A stretch of 12,622 nt of DNA from Syntrophomonadaceae bacterium (lineage in GTDB: Bacteria > Bacillota > Dethiobacteria > DTU022): NCBI GenBank assembly GCA_003566935.1, contig PXBM01000062.1, positions 1 to 12,622 on the forward strand, given 5' to 3'. The position numbers and the translations under genes are program-made. Shown piece by piece: positions 1 through 7,045 of the stretch (its first letter is position 1; each line of letters opens with the position of its first letter). The notes under the pieces were generated by a model, which searched no databases, was not told the origin of the DNA, and was given only the letters and a program-made list of their open reading frames with translations.

Positions 1-208
1 AAAAACAACCAGGAAAAGCGGTCCGCTGTCGGTTTTTATAGTAATCAGCGGGGTTGAGGAAGAGTTTATAGTTATAACGGCCAAAGGAGTGGTTAACCGG
101 CAAAAAATTAAACAGGTGTCGTTAATGGGCCGCTATGCCAGGGGTGTGACCCTGATCAGGCTTGACGAAAGCGACCGCGTGGTTAATCTAATCGGTCTTG
201 ATGAATAG
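1..208 (+). CDS. gyrA: DNA gyrase subunit A, C-terminal end (partial)
   Basis: Only the last ~68 codons are present (frame from base 2, stop TAG at 206-208); the 5' part lies outside the window. The visible protein is beta-strand rich and carries the end of a gyrase A beta-pinwheel: a blade reading EEEFIVITAKGVVNRQ, then SLMGRYARGVTLIRLDESDRVV, which matches the ...GR.A.GV.LIRLDE.D.VV... ending of GyrA. In the intact enzyme this domain wraps DNA so that GyrA2B2 can introduce negative supercoils. The catalytic tyrosine and the GyrA-box lie upstream and cannot be checked. A ParC/topoisomerase IV paralogue is possible, but the GRxxxGVxLIRLDE pattern favours GyrA. No terminator is visible in the 44 bases before the next gene, so read-through into it is likely. 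Confidence 0.82.
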   Translation, partial: KTTRKSGPLSVFIVISGVEEEFIVITAKGVVNRQKIKQVSLMGRYARGVTLIRLDESDRVVNLIGLDE

Positions 209-252
209 ATAAGCAACCAGATCTAAAAAAATTTATACGGTGGTATATCCTA

Positions 253-1758
253 GTGAATAAAGGTAATAGAAAAATAGGCATAACAGATACTTCTCTTCGT
301 GATGCACATCAATCGCTCCTGGCGACAAGGATGCGGATCGATGAGATGATGCCGATCCTGGAAGTAATGGATCAGGTTGGCTACCACTCCCTCGAAGTCT
401 GGGGCGGAGCAACATTTGATGCCTGTATGCGTTTTCTTGATGAAGATCCCTGGGAGCGTTTGCGTCAGCTGCGCAGAAAGCTTAAGAATACAAAACTGCA
501 AATGCTGCTGCGTGGACAAAACCTGGTCGGCTACCGTCACTACCCCGATGATGTCCTGGAAGAATTTATCAAAAAAGCCGTTTCCAACGGTATTGATATC
601 ATCCGTATTTTCGATGCCTTAAATGACCTTCGCAACATGGAAAAGGCCATCTTCCGGACCAGGGCAGAAGGAGCTCACGCTCAGGGCACGATCAGCTATA
701 CGATCAGCCCTTTTCACAGCATTGACTACTTTGTCAAAGTAGGGCAGGATCTGCGCAGCCTCGGGGCAGACTCAATTTGCATTAAAGATATGGCCGGACT
801 GATTTCACCTTTTGACGCATATGAGCTGGTTGGCAAACTTAAAAAAGAAGTGGGTTTACCGGTGCAGTTGCAATGTCACTATACCAGTGGGATGGCTTCG
901 ATGGCTTACCTGAAAGCGGCTGAAGCCGGTGTGGATGTAATTGACACCGCCAACGCTGCACTGGCAATGGGAGCCAGCCAACCGGCTACAGATGCAATGG
1001 TTGCGGCTTTTCAGGGAACAGACTATGATACAGGCCTTGACCTGGAACTGTTGAGCCGGGTCAGTAAACATTTTAACGAAATAAGCTGTAGTTATGAAAT
1101 TCCAAAGGAAGTTATGGGAGTCGATACCAATGTGCTTACATATCAGATACCGGGTGGAATGATTTCAAACCTGGCTTCCCAGCTCGCCGAACAAAAGGCA
1201 ACCCACCTGTTTAAAGATGTGCTGGCAGAAGTGCCGCGGGTTCGGGCGGATCTTGGCTACCCGCCCCTGGTTACCCCCAGCAGTCAGATAGTCGGGACCC
1301 AGGCCGTGGTTAATGTATTAACCGGCGGACGCTATAAAATGGTATCAACGGAAATTAAAAATTATCTGCGTGGTTTGTATGGCAGGCCGCCCGGTGAGAT
1401 AAGTCAGGATCTTCTAAAAAAAGTGCTTAAAGGTGAACAGCCCATATCCGGCAGACCGGCTGATTTGTTAAAGCCCCAGCTGGAAGAAGTAAGGGCAGAA
1501 ATTAGCGAGTATATAGAGCAAGACGAAGATGTCCTATCTTATGCTATTTTTCCCAATGTTGCCCTGGATTTTTTTAAAAGGCGCAAGGGTTTGCTCCCGC
1601 CGTTGGAGCTGCCAAGCACCTGTAACAGGCTAAATAGATCTGTTAATTCATCATCTAACGAAGCTGAACAAAATAGCCCTAAACTTGAGCTTTTATATTT
1701 TATAGATGAAACCCTTTTGTGGGAAAATGAAGGCAACCCTGTATATCCGGCCGGTTAA
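253..1758 (+). CDS. Biotin-dependent carboxyltransferase subunit (OadA/PycB/5S family), no biotin domain
   Basis: This 501-residue protein starts at GTG with a GGTGG ribosome site 9 bases upstream. Residues ~8-275 form the carboxyltransferase TIM barrel (TDTSLRDAHQS at 11-21; RGQNLVGYRHYPDDV near 88-102; CIKDMAGL with Lys178). Residues ~295-470 match the conserved PYC/OADA domain (SSQIVGTQAVVNVLTGGRYK). The family moves CO2 between carboxybiotin and a keto acid such as pyruvate/oxaloacetate. The usual metal set is Asp17, carbamylated Lys178, His207 and His209. Here Asp17, Lys178 and His209 are present but residue 207 is Gln (QCHYTSGM). There is no C-terminal AMKM-type biotinyl domain. The last ~40 residues are a low-complexity tail rich in Ser and Asn that I cannot assign. 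No biotin carrier or carboxylase gene is adjacent, so the partner and exact substrate (pyruvate carboxylase B, transcarboxylase 5S or oxaloacetate decarboxylase alpha) are open. Confidence 0.88.
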   Translation: MNKGNRKIGITDTSLRDAHQSLLATRMRIDEMMPILEVMDQVGYHSLEVWGGATFDACMRFLDEDPWERLRQLRRKLKNTKLQMLLRGQNLVGYRHYPDDVLEEFIKKAVSNGIDIIRIFDALNDLRNMEKAIFRTRAEGAHAQGTISYTISPFHSIDYFVKVGQDLRSLGADSICIKDMAGLISPFDAYELVGKLKKEVGLPVQLQCHYTSGMASMAYLKAAEAGVDVIDTANAALAMGASQPATDAMVAAFQGTDYDTGLDLELLSRVSKHFNEISCSYEIPKEVMGVDTNVLTYQIPGGMISNLASQLAEQKATHLFKDVLAEVPRVRADLGYPPLVTPSSQIVGTQAVVNVLTGGRYKMVSTEIKNYLRGLYGRPPGEISQDLLKKVLKGEQPISGRPADLLKPQLEEVRAEISEYIEQDEDVLSYAIFPNVALDFFKRRKGLLPPLELPSTCNRLNRSVNSSSNEAEQNSPKLELLYFIDETLLWENEGNPVYPAG

Positions 1759-1779
1759 GTCAATAGCGGCGCTATGTTA

Positions 1780-1808
1780 TTGACACTCGAAGGGCTGAGG
1801 GCTATAAT
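1780..1808 (+). promoter_or_regulatory. Sigma-A-type promoter of the ilv operon
   Basis: A perfect -35 TTGACA (1780-1785) and a perfect -10 TATAAT (1803-1808) are separated by exactly 17 bases. Transcription would start near 1815, just before the T-box leader. An inverted repeat (ATAGC-GGC-GCTAT, 1763-1775) abuts the -35, with outer arms CAATA/TATTG (1761-1765/1778-1782) that run into it. Such a consensus promoter suggests high constitutive initiation, with control left to the downstream T-box. Confidence 0.9.
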
Positions 1809-1827
1809 ATAAAGCAATCTTTTAAAA

Positions 1828-2072
1828 GCTATGAAGGACAGGAGTAGGCAAAATGCCTTTTTCAGAGAGCCGGGTCCGCTGTAAGCCGGTAAAGGCAGTT
1901 GCTGAATGTCGGTCCGAAGCTGTCCGGTTTAAAATAACATTCAGACCGGGCCGGGGTGATACCGTTATCAGCATCGCAGAGCTGATAGATCTGTTAACAC
2001 AGACATGGTCTACGGTAAAAGGGTGGTACCGCGGAGGAAATCCCTTCGCCCCTTTGGGCGGGGGGCATTTTT
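1828..2072 (+). ncRNA. T-box riboswitch leader of the ilv operon, probably valine-specific
   Basis: The diagnostic T-box sequence GGGTGGTACCGCGG lies at 2021-2034. Stem I can be drawn: basal GGAC (1836-1839) with GTCC (1912-1915); a specifier loop with AGTA (1843-1846) opposite GAA (1904-1906); then GGCAA/TTGCT, GCCTTT (1855-1860)/AAAGGC (1891-1896), and an AGAGAGCCGG...AAGCCGG distal arm. Stem II pairs CCGGT (1924-1928) with ACCGG (1945-1949). Stem III pairs TATCAGC (1966-1972) with GCTGATA (1981-1987). The antiterminator pairs CGGT (2013-2016) with ACCG (2028-2031), leaving the bulge UGGU (2024-2027) for the tRNA acceptor end. The specifier is GUC (1908-1910, Val) or UGU (1907-1909, Cys). 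UGGU demands discriminator A, which fits tRNA-Val and not tRNA-Cys (U73), and the downstream genes make Val/Ile/Leu. Uncharged tRNA would stabilise the antiterminator and switch the operon on. The rest of the 1759-2117 interval holds only the promoter and the ilvE ribosome site. Confidence 0.95.
2042..2072 (+). terminator. T-box-controlled rho-independent terminator
   Basis: A 10-bp stem pairs CCCTTCGCCC (2042-2051) with GGGCGGGGGG (2056-2065) through two G-U pairs, with a 4-base CTTT loop and the T-rich tail CATTTTT. It lies directly after the T-box antiterminator and is the 'off' state of the leader. Confidence 0.9.
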
Positions 2073-2117
2073 ATATCTTTCTAATACTTAACATTATTAT
2101 GAGAAGGGGCGAATCAG

Positions 2118-2990
2118 ATGAACCGGATTATATTTATGAATGGCAAGTTAGTTCCGGAGCAGGAAGCGGTTATTTCTGTTTTTGACCATGGTTATCTTTA
2201 TGGTGACGGTGTTTTCGAGGGTATCAGGGCATATAACGGACGTGTTTTTAAGCTTGAAGAGCACGTGCGCAGGCTTTATGAATCTGCGCATTCAATAATG
2301 CTGCCGATTCCCTACAGCCAGGAAGAAATGATAAAAGCCGTCGTCGATACAGTAAATGCGAACAAGCTTACAGATGCGTATATCAGGCTGGTAGTGTCTC
2401 GCGGCGTCGGTGATTTGGGGCTCGATCCAAGAAAGTGCAAAGAGTCCCAGGTTGTAATTATTGCTGATAAAATTGTTCTCTACCCTGAAGAGCTATATGA
2501 AGAGGGGCTGACGGTAATTACCGTAGCAACTCGCCGAAACATTGCAGATGCTCTTGATCCCAAGCTCAAATCTCTTAACTATCTCAATAATATTCATGCA
2601 AAAATTGAGGCAAACAGGGCCGGCGTGCTCGAAGCCCTGATGACAAACAGCCAGGGTTATATCAGTGAGGGAACAGGTGATAATATTTTTATTTACCGGA
2701 AAGGCAAGTTGATTACACCACCGCCTTACCTCGGGATCCTGGAGGGTATCACCCGTGAAGCTGTAATTGAACTGGCCCGGGAGGAGGGTATCCCTCTGCA
2801 GGAAGCGCCTTTTACTCGTCACGATGTTTATGTTGCCGATGAATGCTTCCTGACCGGGACTGCTGCCGAGGTGATACCAGTTATCGAAGCCGATATGCGT
2901 ACTATTGGAACCGGCAAGCCTGGTCCTGTTACCCGTACGCTGATGGAAAAGTTCCGCGAGCTGACACAGACGACGGGAACGCCGCTGTAA
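2118..2990 (+). CDS. ilvE: Branched-chain amino acid aminotransferase
   Basis: This 290-residue PLP class IV (fold-type IV) aminotransferase transfers the amino group from glutamate to the 2-keto acids of Val, Ile and Leu, the last step of each pathway, in the cytoplasm. The PLP Schiff-base lysine is Lys151 in KSLNYLNN. The class IV signature GYISEGTGDNIF follows with Glu184, which contacts the PLP ring nitrogen, and the phosphate-binding GTAAE lies at 247-251. Length is typical. The ATG at 2118 is preceded by AAGGGG about ten bases upstream. It is the first gene after the T-box leader. The LPIP and KSLNYLNNI features resemble the BCAT group of Clostridia and archaea; a D-amino-acid aminotransferase is the main alternative, made unlikely by the operon. 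Confidence 0.93.
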   Translation: MNRIIFMNGKLVPEQEAVISVFDHGYLYGDGVFEGIRAYNGRVFKLEEHVRRLYESAHSIMLPIPYSQEEMIKAVVDTVNANKLTDAYIRLVVSRGVGDLGLDPRKCKESQVVIIADKIVLYPEELYEEGLTVITVATRRNIADALDPKLKSLNYLNNIHAKIEANRAGVLEALMTNSQGYISEGTGDNIFIYRKGKLITPPPYLGILEGITREAVIELAREEGIPLQEAPFTRHDVYVADECFLTGTAAEVIPVIEADMRTIGTGKPGPVTRTLMEKFRELTQTTGTPL

Positions 2991-3015
2991 GGTAATTTTC
3001 AGCAGGCAAAAGTAA

Positions 3016-3044
3016 TTTAGTTTAGCTAAACAGATCTGTATAAT
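3016..3044 (+). promoter_or_regulatory. Possible internal promoter before ilvD with palindromic spacer
   Basis: A consensus -10 TATAAT (3039-3044) lies 17 bases after a weak -35 TTTAGT (3016-3021). Two perfect palindromes fill the spacer: GTTTAGCTAAAC (3020-3031) and CAGATCTG (3031-3038). They sit where a repressor would block RNA polymerase. This could allow expression of ilvD and downstream genes independently of the T-box. It is a sequence-only prediction. Confidence 0.4.
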
Positions 3045-3052
3045 TAAAAATC

Positions 3053-3076
3053 CAGGGTCCCAGGTTTTGGACCCTG
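3053..3076 (+). promoter_or_regulatory. RNA hairpin just upstream of the ilvD ribosome site
   Basis: CAGGGTCC (3053-3060) pairs perfectly with GGACCCTG (3069-3076) around an 8-base loop. No T-run follows, so this is not a standard terminator. The AGGAGG ribosome site of ilvD begins at 3084. The 3' CCTG of the stem could alternatively pair with CAGG (3083-3086), which overlaps that site. It may stabilise or separate the transcript 5' end or tune ilvD translation. Confidence 0.45.
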
Positions 3077-3101
3077 CCTTATCAGGAGGTTTCTATTATT
3101 C

Positions 3102-4766
3102 ATGCGCAGCCATAAAGTAACCAGGGGCATAGAACGAGCTCCGCACCGTTCGCTTTTCCGGGCATCGGGTTTTCACCCGGAAGAACTTAAACGTCCCCTT
3201 GTTGGCATAGTTAACTCTGCCAACGAGATTGTGCCCGGCCACGTTAACCTGGACAAAATTGCAGAAGCTGTTAAAACCGGAGTCAGGATTAATGGAGGAA
3301 CGCCGGTTGAATTTTCAACGATCGCTATATGTGACGGCATCGCCATGAATCATGCCGGAATGCATTATTCACTGCCCAGCCGGGAAGTGGTAGCCGACAG
3401 TGTGGAGTTGATGGTAGAATCGCACTGCTTTGATGCCCTTGTATTTGTTACTAATTGTGACAAAATCCCCCCGGGCATGATGATGGCCGCAGCCAGGTTA
3501 AACCTGCCGGCAGTTATTGTCAGCGGCGGTCCGATGATGGCCGGTGATTATAATGGCAAAAAGATTGATTTAAGCAGCATGTTTGAAGGGGTTGGCGCAG
3601 TTAGATCGGGCCGTATAACTGAAGCAGAGCTTGCAGAAATGGAAGCAGAAGCCTGTCCGGGTTGTGGATCCTGTGCCGGGATGTTTACCGCTAATTCCAT
3701 GAACTGTATGGCAGAGGCGCTGGGCCTGGCCCTGCCCGGAAACGGCACAGTCTCTGCAGTCAGTTCAGAGCGCCTACTGCTGGCTAAAGAAGCTGGAATC
3801 CAGGTAATGAACCTGTTGAAAAACGGAATCAGAATAGCCGATATATTAACTCCTGAAGCATTTGATAATGCCCTGGCTGTTGATATGGCCCTGGGCTGTT
3901 CGACTAATACCCTTTTGCACCTGACTGCACTGGCTCATGAATGCGGTTTCAAGTTAGACTTTAACAGGGTAAATGAGATTAGCAGCCGGACCCCGCAGTT
4001 ATGCCTGCTCAGCCCGGCCGGAACCGATCGGATCGAAGATCTGGCCCGGGCTGGCGGAGTTACTGCTGTAATCAGTGAGCTGCTTGCTGCAGACTTGCTT
4101 CAGCCAAACCTTTTAACTGTTACCGGTAAAACTTTAAGTGAAAATGCTGACGGAGTAGCTGTAAAAGACAGTTCGGTTATATATAGCGCTAAAGAACCTC
4201 GCCGTCCCCAGGGCGGATTAGCCGTCTTGTTCGGTAATCTTGCTCCCGATGGTGCAGTGGTTAAACAGGGTGCGGTTTCAGAATCCATGCAGCAGTACCG
4301 GGGAAAGGCAAGAGTGTTCGACAGCGAAGAAGAAACAGTGGAAGCAATTAACGGAGAACTTATTAAAGCCGGTGATGTTGTAGTAATTCGTTATGAAGGT
4401 CCTAAGGGGGGACCGGGAATGCGCGAAATGCTTGGTCCTACTTCTGTTCTTGCCGGGATGGGCCTGGATGATAAAGTAGCGTTGATTACCGATGGCCGCT
4501 TTTCCGGCGCCACCAAGGGCGCTTCAATTGGCCATGTGTCTCCTGAAGCGGCATCCGGCGGACTGATCGGTTTGATTAAAGATGGAGACCCGATCAATAT
4601 AGATTTGCCAAAACGAAAACTTGAACTTGATGTGGCAGGAGAGGAAATAAGCAAGCGGCGGAAAGAGTGGCATCCACCCGAGCCGAAGATTAATCGTGGC
4701 TATTTAAAGCGTTATGCCCGCCAGGTTTCATCGGCAGGTCATGGAGCAGTGTTGAATAATGATTAA
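3102..4766 (+). CDS. ilvD: Dihydroxy-acid dehydratase
   Basis: This 554-residue enzyme removes water from 2,3-dihydroxy-isovalerate and 2,3-dihydroxy-3-methylvalerate to give the keto acids of Val and Ile. The IlvD/Edd-family iron-sulfur cysteines are visible: Cys119 in TNCDKIPPGMM and Cys191 in CPGCGSCAGMFTANSMN, with extra Cys185 and Cys188. NSANEIVPGHVNLDKI near the N-terminus and the C-terminal YEGPKGGPGMREM...DGRFSGATKG...GHVSPEA block, which shapes the active site, are intact. Length is normal. The ATG follows AGGAGG (3084-3089) by twelve bases. It is the second gene of the ilv operon, 111 bases after ilvE. The cluster is expected to be oxygen-sensitive if 4Fe-4S; the cluster type cannot be read from sequence alone. 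Confidence 0.96.
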   Translation: MRSHKVTRGIERAPHRSLFRASGFHPEELKRPLVGIVNSANEIVPGHVNLDKIAEAVKTGVRINGGTPVEFSTIAICDGIAMNHAGMHYSLPSREVVADSVELMVESHCFDALVFVTNCDKIPPGMMMAAARLNLPAVIVSGGPMMAGDYNGKKIDLSSMFEGVGAVRSGRITEAELAEMEAEACPGCGSCAGMFTANSMNCMAEALGLALPGNGTVSAVSSERLLLAKEAGIQVMNLLKNGIRIADILTPEAFDNALAVDMALGCSTNTLLHLTALAHECGFKLDFNRVNEISSRTPQLCLLSPAGTDRIEDLARAGGVTAVISELLAADLLQPNLLTVTGKTLSENADGVAVKDSSVIYSAKEPRRPQGGLAVLFGNLAPDGAVVKQGAVSESMQQYRGKARVFDSEEETVEAINGELIKAGDVVVIRYEGPKGGPGMREMLGPTSVLAGMGLDDKVALITDGRFSGATKGASIGHVSPEAASGGLIGLIKDGDPINIDLPKRKLELDVAGEEISKRRKEWHPPEPKINRGYLKRYARQVSSAGHGAVLNND

Positions 4767-4777
4767 TATTAAGAAAC

Positions 4778-4783
4778 AGGTGA
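4778..4783 (+). promoter_or_regulatory. Ribosome binding site deciding the ilvB start
   Basis: AGGTGA ends six bases before ATG 4790. An in-frame GTG at 4784 directly abuts it with no spacing and so is a poor start. This places the ilvB start at 4790. Confidence 0.7.
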
Positions 4784-4789
4784 GTGTTT

Positions 4790-6484
4790 ATGCGTAAAAA
4801 GAAAATCAAAGGGGCTAATATGATTTTATCGGCCCTGCAAAAAGAAAATGTAGATGTTATTTTCGGGTTTCCCGGTGGGGCCGTCCTGCCTTTATATGAC
4901 AAGCTTTACGATGATCCGGTCAAGCATCTCCTGGTTAGACACGAACAGGCCGCTGTTCATGCAGCAGACGGTTATGCCAGGGTTACCGGAAAACCGGGAG
5001 TAGTATTCGCCACTTCCGGTCCAGGGGCCACCAACCTGGTAACCGGTATAGCCAATGCCTACATGGACTCTGTCCCCATGGTCTTATTTACAGGCCAGGT
5101 AGCCAAGAGCTTTATCGGAACTGATGCCTTTCAAGAGGCTGACATTACTGGGATTACCATTCCTGTAACAAAGCATAATTATCTGGTCAAGGATGTGGCA
5201 GAACTGCCAGACATTTTAGCCGAGGCATTTTACATTGCCTCCACCGGCAGGCGTGGCCCTGTCTTAATTGATGTTCCCAAAGATGTCTTTGACCAGGAAG
5301 CCTACTTTGACTACAATCGTGAGGTTGACATTCGCGGTTATAAACCAACCTATGAAGGTCATGTCGGGCAGGTATCCCGGGCAGTTAAAGCTATCCGCAA
5401 TGCGAAAAAGCCGGTAATTTTTGGTGGCGGAGGCCTAATCAGGGCCGGTGCTTCAAAGGCCCTGCGCGAACTTGCCGAAACAGCAAAAATTCCGGTAATC
5501 CTCTCGCTGATGGGACTGGGAGCATATCCCGGCGACAGCCCGCTTTTCCTGGGCATGCCGGGGATGCACGGCAGCGTTACTGCCAATTACGCTTTAACCG
5601 AGGCAGACCTGATCATTGCTACCGGAGTGCGCTTTGATGACCGGGTGACAGGCAAGCTGGAGTCCTTTGCGAATAATGCCAAGATCATCCATATTGACAT
5701 TGATCCTGCAGAGATCGGTAAAAATGTTGCTATTGATGTTCCCATTGTTGGAGACGTCAGGTTAGTTTTGGAGGAACTGGTCAAAAAATTGAAGCCCGGC
5801 AGTACCGATGCCTGGCTTAAGCAAATCAACAACTGGCAGAGCCAGTTTCCCATGCCGCTGGGTTCGGGTAAAAATGGTCAAAATCTCAAGCCCCAGTTTG
5901 TGATAAGAGAGTTAAGCAGGCTGGGTGGTGAAAATGCAATTGTCGCTACCGATGTTGGTCAGCACCAGATGTGGACAGCCCAGCACTTTATTGTCCGGGA
6001 GCCACAAACTTTTTTAACATCTGGTGGTCTCGGCACAATGGGTTACGGTTTTCCGGCAGCAATTGGCGCCAGGTTGGCTGCGCCTGATAAACGGGTCATC
6101 TGTATTACGGGTGACGGCAGCTTCCAGATGAATATTCAGGAGTTGGCCACAGCTGTTCATAATCAGCTTGATATGATTATAGCTGTTATAAATAATAGTT
6201 ACCTGGGCATGGTTCGCCAGTGGCAGGATATCTTTTATGAAAAGCGCTACTCGTACACCTCGATGCAGGGCAGCCCCGATTTTGTCCGGGTTGCTGAAGC
6301 ATATGGTGCGAAAGCTTTCAAGGCAACGACAAATGAGGAAGCAACTGCGGCAATTGAAGAAGCCTTGAAGCTAAAGGGGCCTATTCTTATTGACTTTATT
6401 GTTGATCCCGAAGAAAATGTTTACCCGATGGTAGCGCCGAACCATTCGATCAGTGATATTATTATCGGGGGTGTGCAGATATGA
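4790..6484 (+). CDS. ilvB: Acetolactate synthase, large (catalytic) subunit
   Basis: This 564-residue thiamine-diphosphate enzyme condenses two pyruvates to 2-acetolactate (Val/Leu branch), or pyruvate with 2-ketobutyrate to acetohydroxybutyrate (Ile branch). The N-terminal pyrimidine-binding domain carries the catalytic Glu52 in RHEQAAVHAADGYAR. The central domain (~190-340) is the FAD-binding type, with FGGGGLIRAGA and TGVRFDDRVTGK. The C-terminal domain holds the ThDP/Mg motif from GDGSF (441) to NN (468-469), followed by the AHAS-type NSYLGMVRQWQ. The anabolic form is indicated by the FAD domain, the RFDDRVTG motif and the adjoining regulatory subunit. ATG 4790 is chosen over an upstream in-frame GTG on ribosome-site spacing. 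It begins 23 bases after ilvD and overlaps ilvN by ATGA, suggesting translational coupling. Confidence 0.96.
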   Translation: MRKKKIKGANMILSALQKENVDVIFGFPGGAVLPLYDKLYDDPVKHLLVRHEQAAVHAADGYARVTGKPGVVFATSGPGATNLVTGIANAYMDSVPMVLFTGQVAKSFIGTDAFQEADITGITIPVTKHNYLVKDVAELPDILAEAFYIASTGRRGPVLIDVPKDVFDQEAYFDYNREVDIRGYKPTYEGHVGQVSRAVKAIRNAKKPVIFGGGGLIRAGASKALRELAETAKIPVILSLMGLGAYPGDSPLFLGMPGMHGSVTANYALTEADLIIATGVRFDDRVTGKLESFANNAKIIHIDIDPAEIGKNVAIDVPIVGDVRLVLEELVKKLKPGSTDAWLKQINNWQSQFPMPLGSGKNGQNLKPQFVIRELSRLGGENAIVATDVGQHQMWTAQHFIVREPQTFLTSGGLGTMGYGFPAAIGARLAAPDKRVICITGDGSFQMNIQELATAVHNQLDMIIAVINNSYLGMVRQWQDIFYEKRYSYTSMQGSPDFVRVAEAYGAKAFKATTNEEATAAIEEALKLKGPILIDFIVDPEENVYPMVAPNHSISDIIIGGVQI

Positions 6485-6975
6485 AACATGTTTTAGCAGT
6501 ACTGGTTGAGAATAAACCGGGAGCTTTAACCAGGGTTTCCGGATTATTCAGCCGGCGAGGGTTTAACATTGAAAATATTGCTGTTGGTGAAACACTAACC
6601 CCCGGAATTTCAAGAATGACAATCACGGTGGAAGGCAGCGAAACCCTGATTGAGCAGGTTATGAAGCAGCTGCATAAGTTAATTAATGTTATCAGGGTAA
6701 GCAACCTTTCTGCAGAGCCTTCCGTGATGCGTGAACTGATGCTGATCAAGGTCCGGGCCGAGGTGGGAAACCGCAGTGACATTCAGCAAATAGTGGAAAC
6801 ATTTCGTGGCAAAGTGGTCGACGTCTCCCCGAACTCGATGGTCATAGAAGTAACCGGAAATGAAGAAAAAATGGAAGCGATCAAGCTGCTGCTCGAACAT
6901 TTCGGCATACTGGAAATAGTGCGTACCGGGAAGGTTGCCTTGCTGCGCGGAGCCAAGATAACCAGGGAAGCATAA
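6481..6975 (+). CDS. ilvN: Acetolactate synthase, small (regulatory) subunit
   Basis: This 164-residue protein activates IlvB and confers feedback inhibition. The N-terminal ACT domain (~3-78: HVLAVLVENKPGALTRVSGLFSRRGFNIENIAVG) is followed by the ALS small-subunit C-terminal domain (~84-158, ending GKVALLRGAKI). Asn11, Gly14 and Asn29, which bind valine in E. coli IlvH, are all conserved at the same numbering, so valine inhibition is predicted. The start codon overlaps the ilvB stop (ATGA, 6481-6484), and GGGGGTG within the end of ilvB serves as ribosome site. In E. coli nomenclature this long form resembles IlvH more than the short IlvN. Confidence 0.96.
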   Translation: MKHVLAVLVENKPGALTRVSGLFSRRGFNIENIAVGETLTPGISRMTITVEGSETLIEQVMKQLHKLINVIRVSNLSAEPSVMRELMLIKVRAEVGNRSDIQQIVETFRGKVVDVSPNSMVIEVTGNEEKMEAIKLLLEHFGILEIVRTGKVALLRGAKITREA

Positions 6976-7045
6976 CCTTTAACTTTAAACATAAACATAT
7001 AGACGGGTTCATCGGCAAAAGAAAACAACAGGAAGATGGTGGATT

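Noticed and set aside
1853..2185. 110-codon plus-strand open frame in the ilv leader
   Set aside because: It runs through the T-box stems and terminator and into ilvE in another frame. Its codons follow RNA structure, not a protein family, and no ribosome site fits.
2994..3008. CodY-box-like sequence (AATTTTCAG...) after ilvE
   Set aside because: Only the left half matches the AATTTTCWGAAAATT consensus; about five mismatches in the right half make it indistinguishable from chance.
3053..3082. Terminator between ilvE and ilvD
   Set aside because: The 8-bp stem is good, but CCTTATC rather than a T-run follows it, so it is listed as a hairpin, not a terminator.
6976..7045. Regulatory element between ilvN and leuC
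   Set aside because: The 70 bases show no T-box, terminator or clear promoter; they are A-rich spacer plus the leuC ribosome site.
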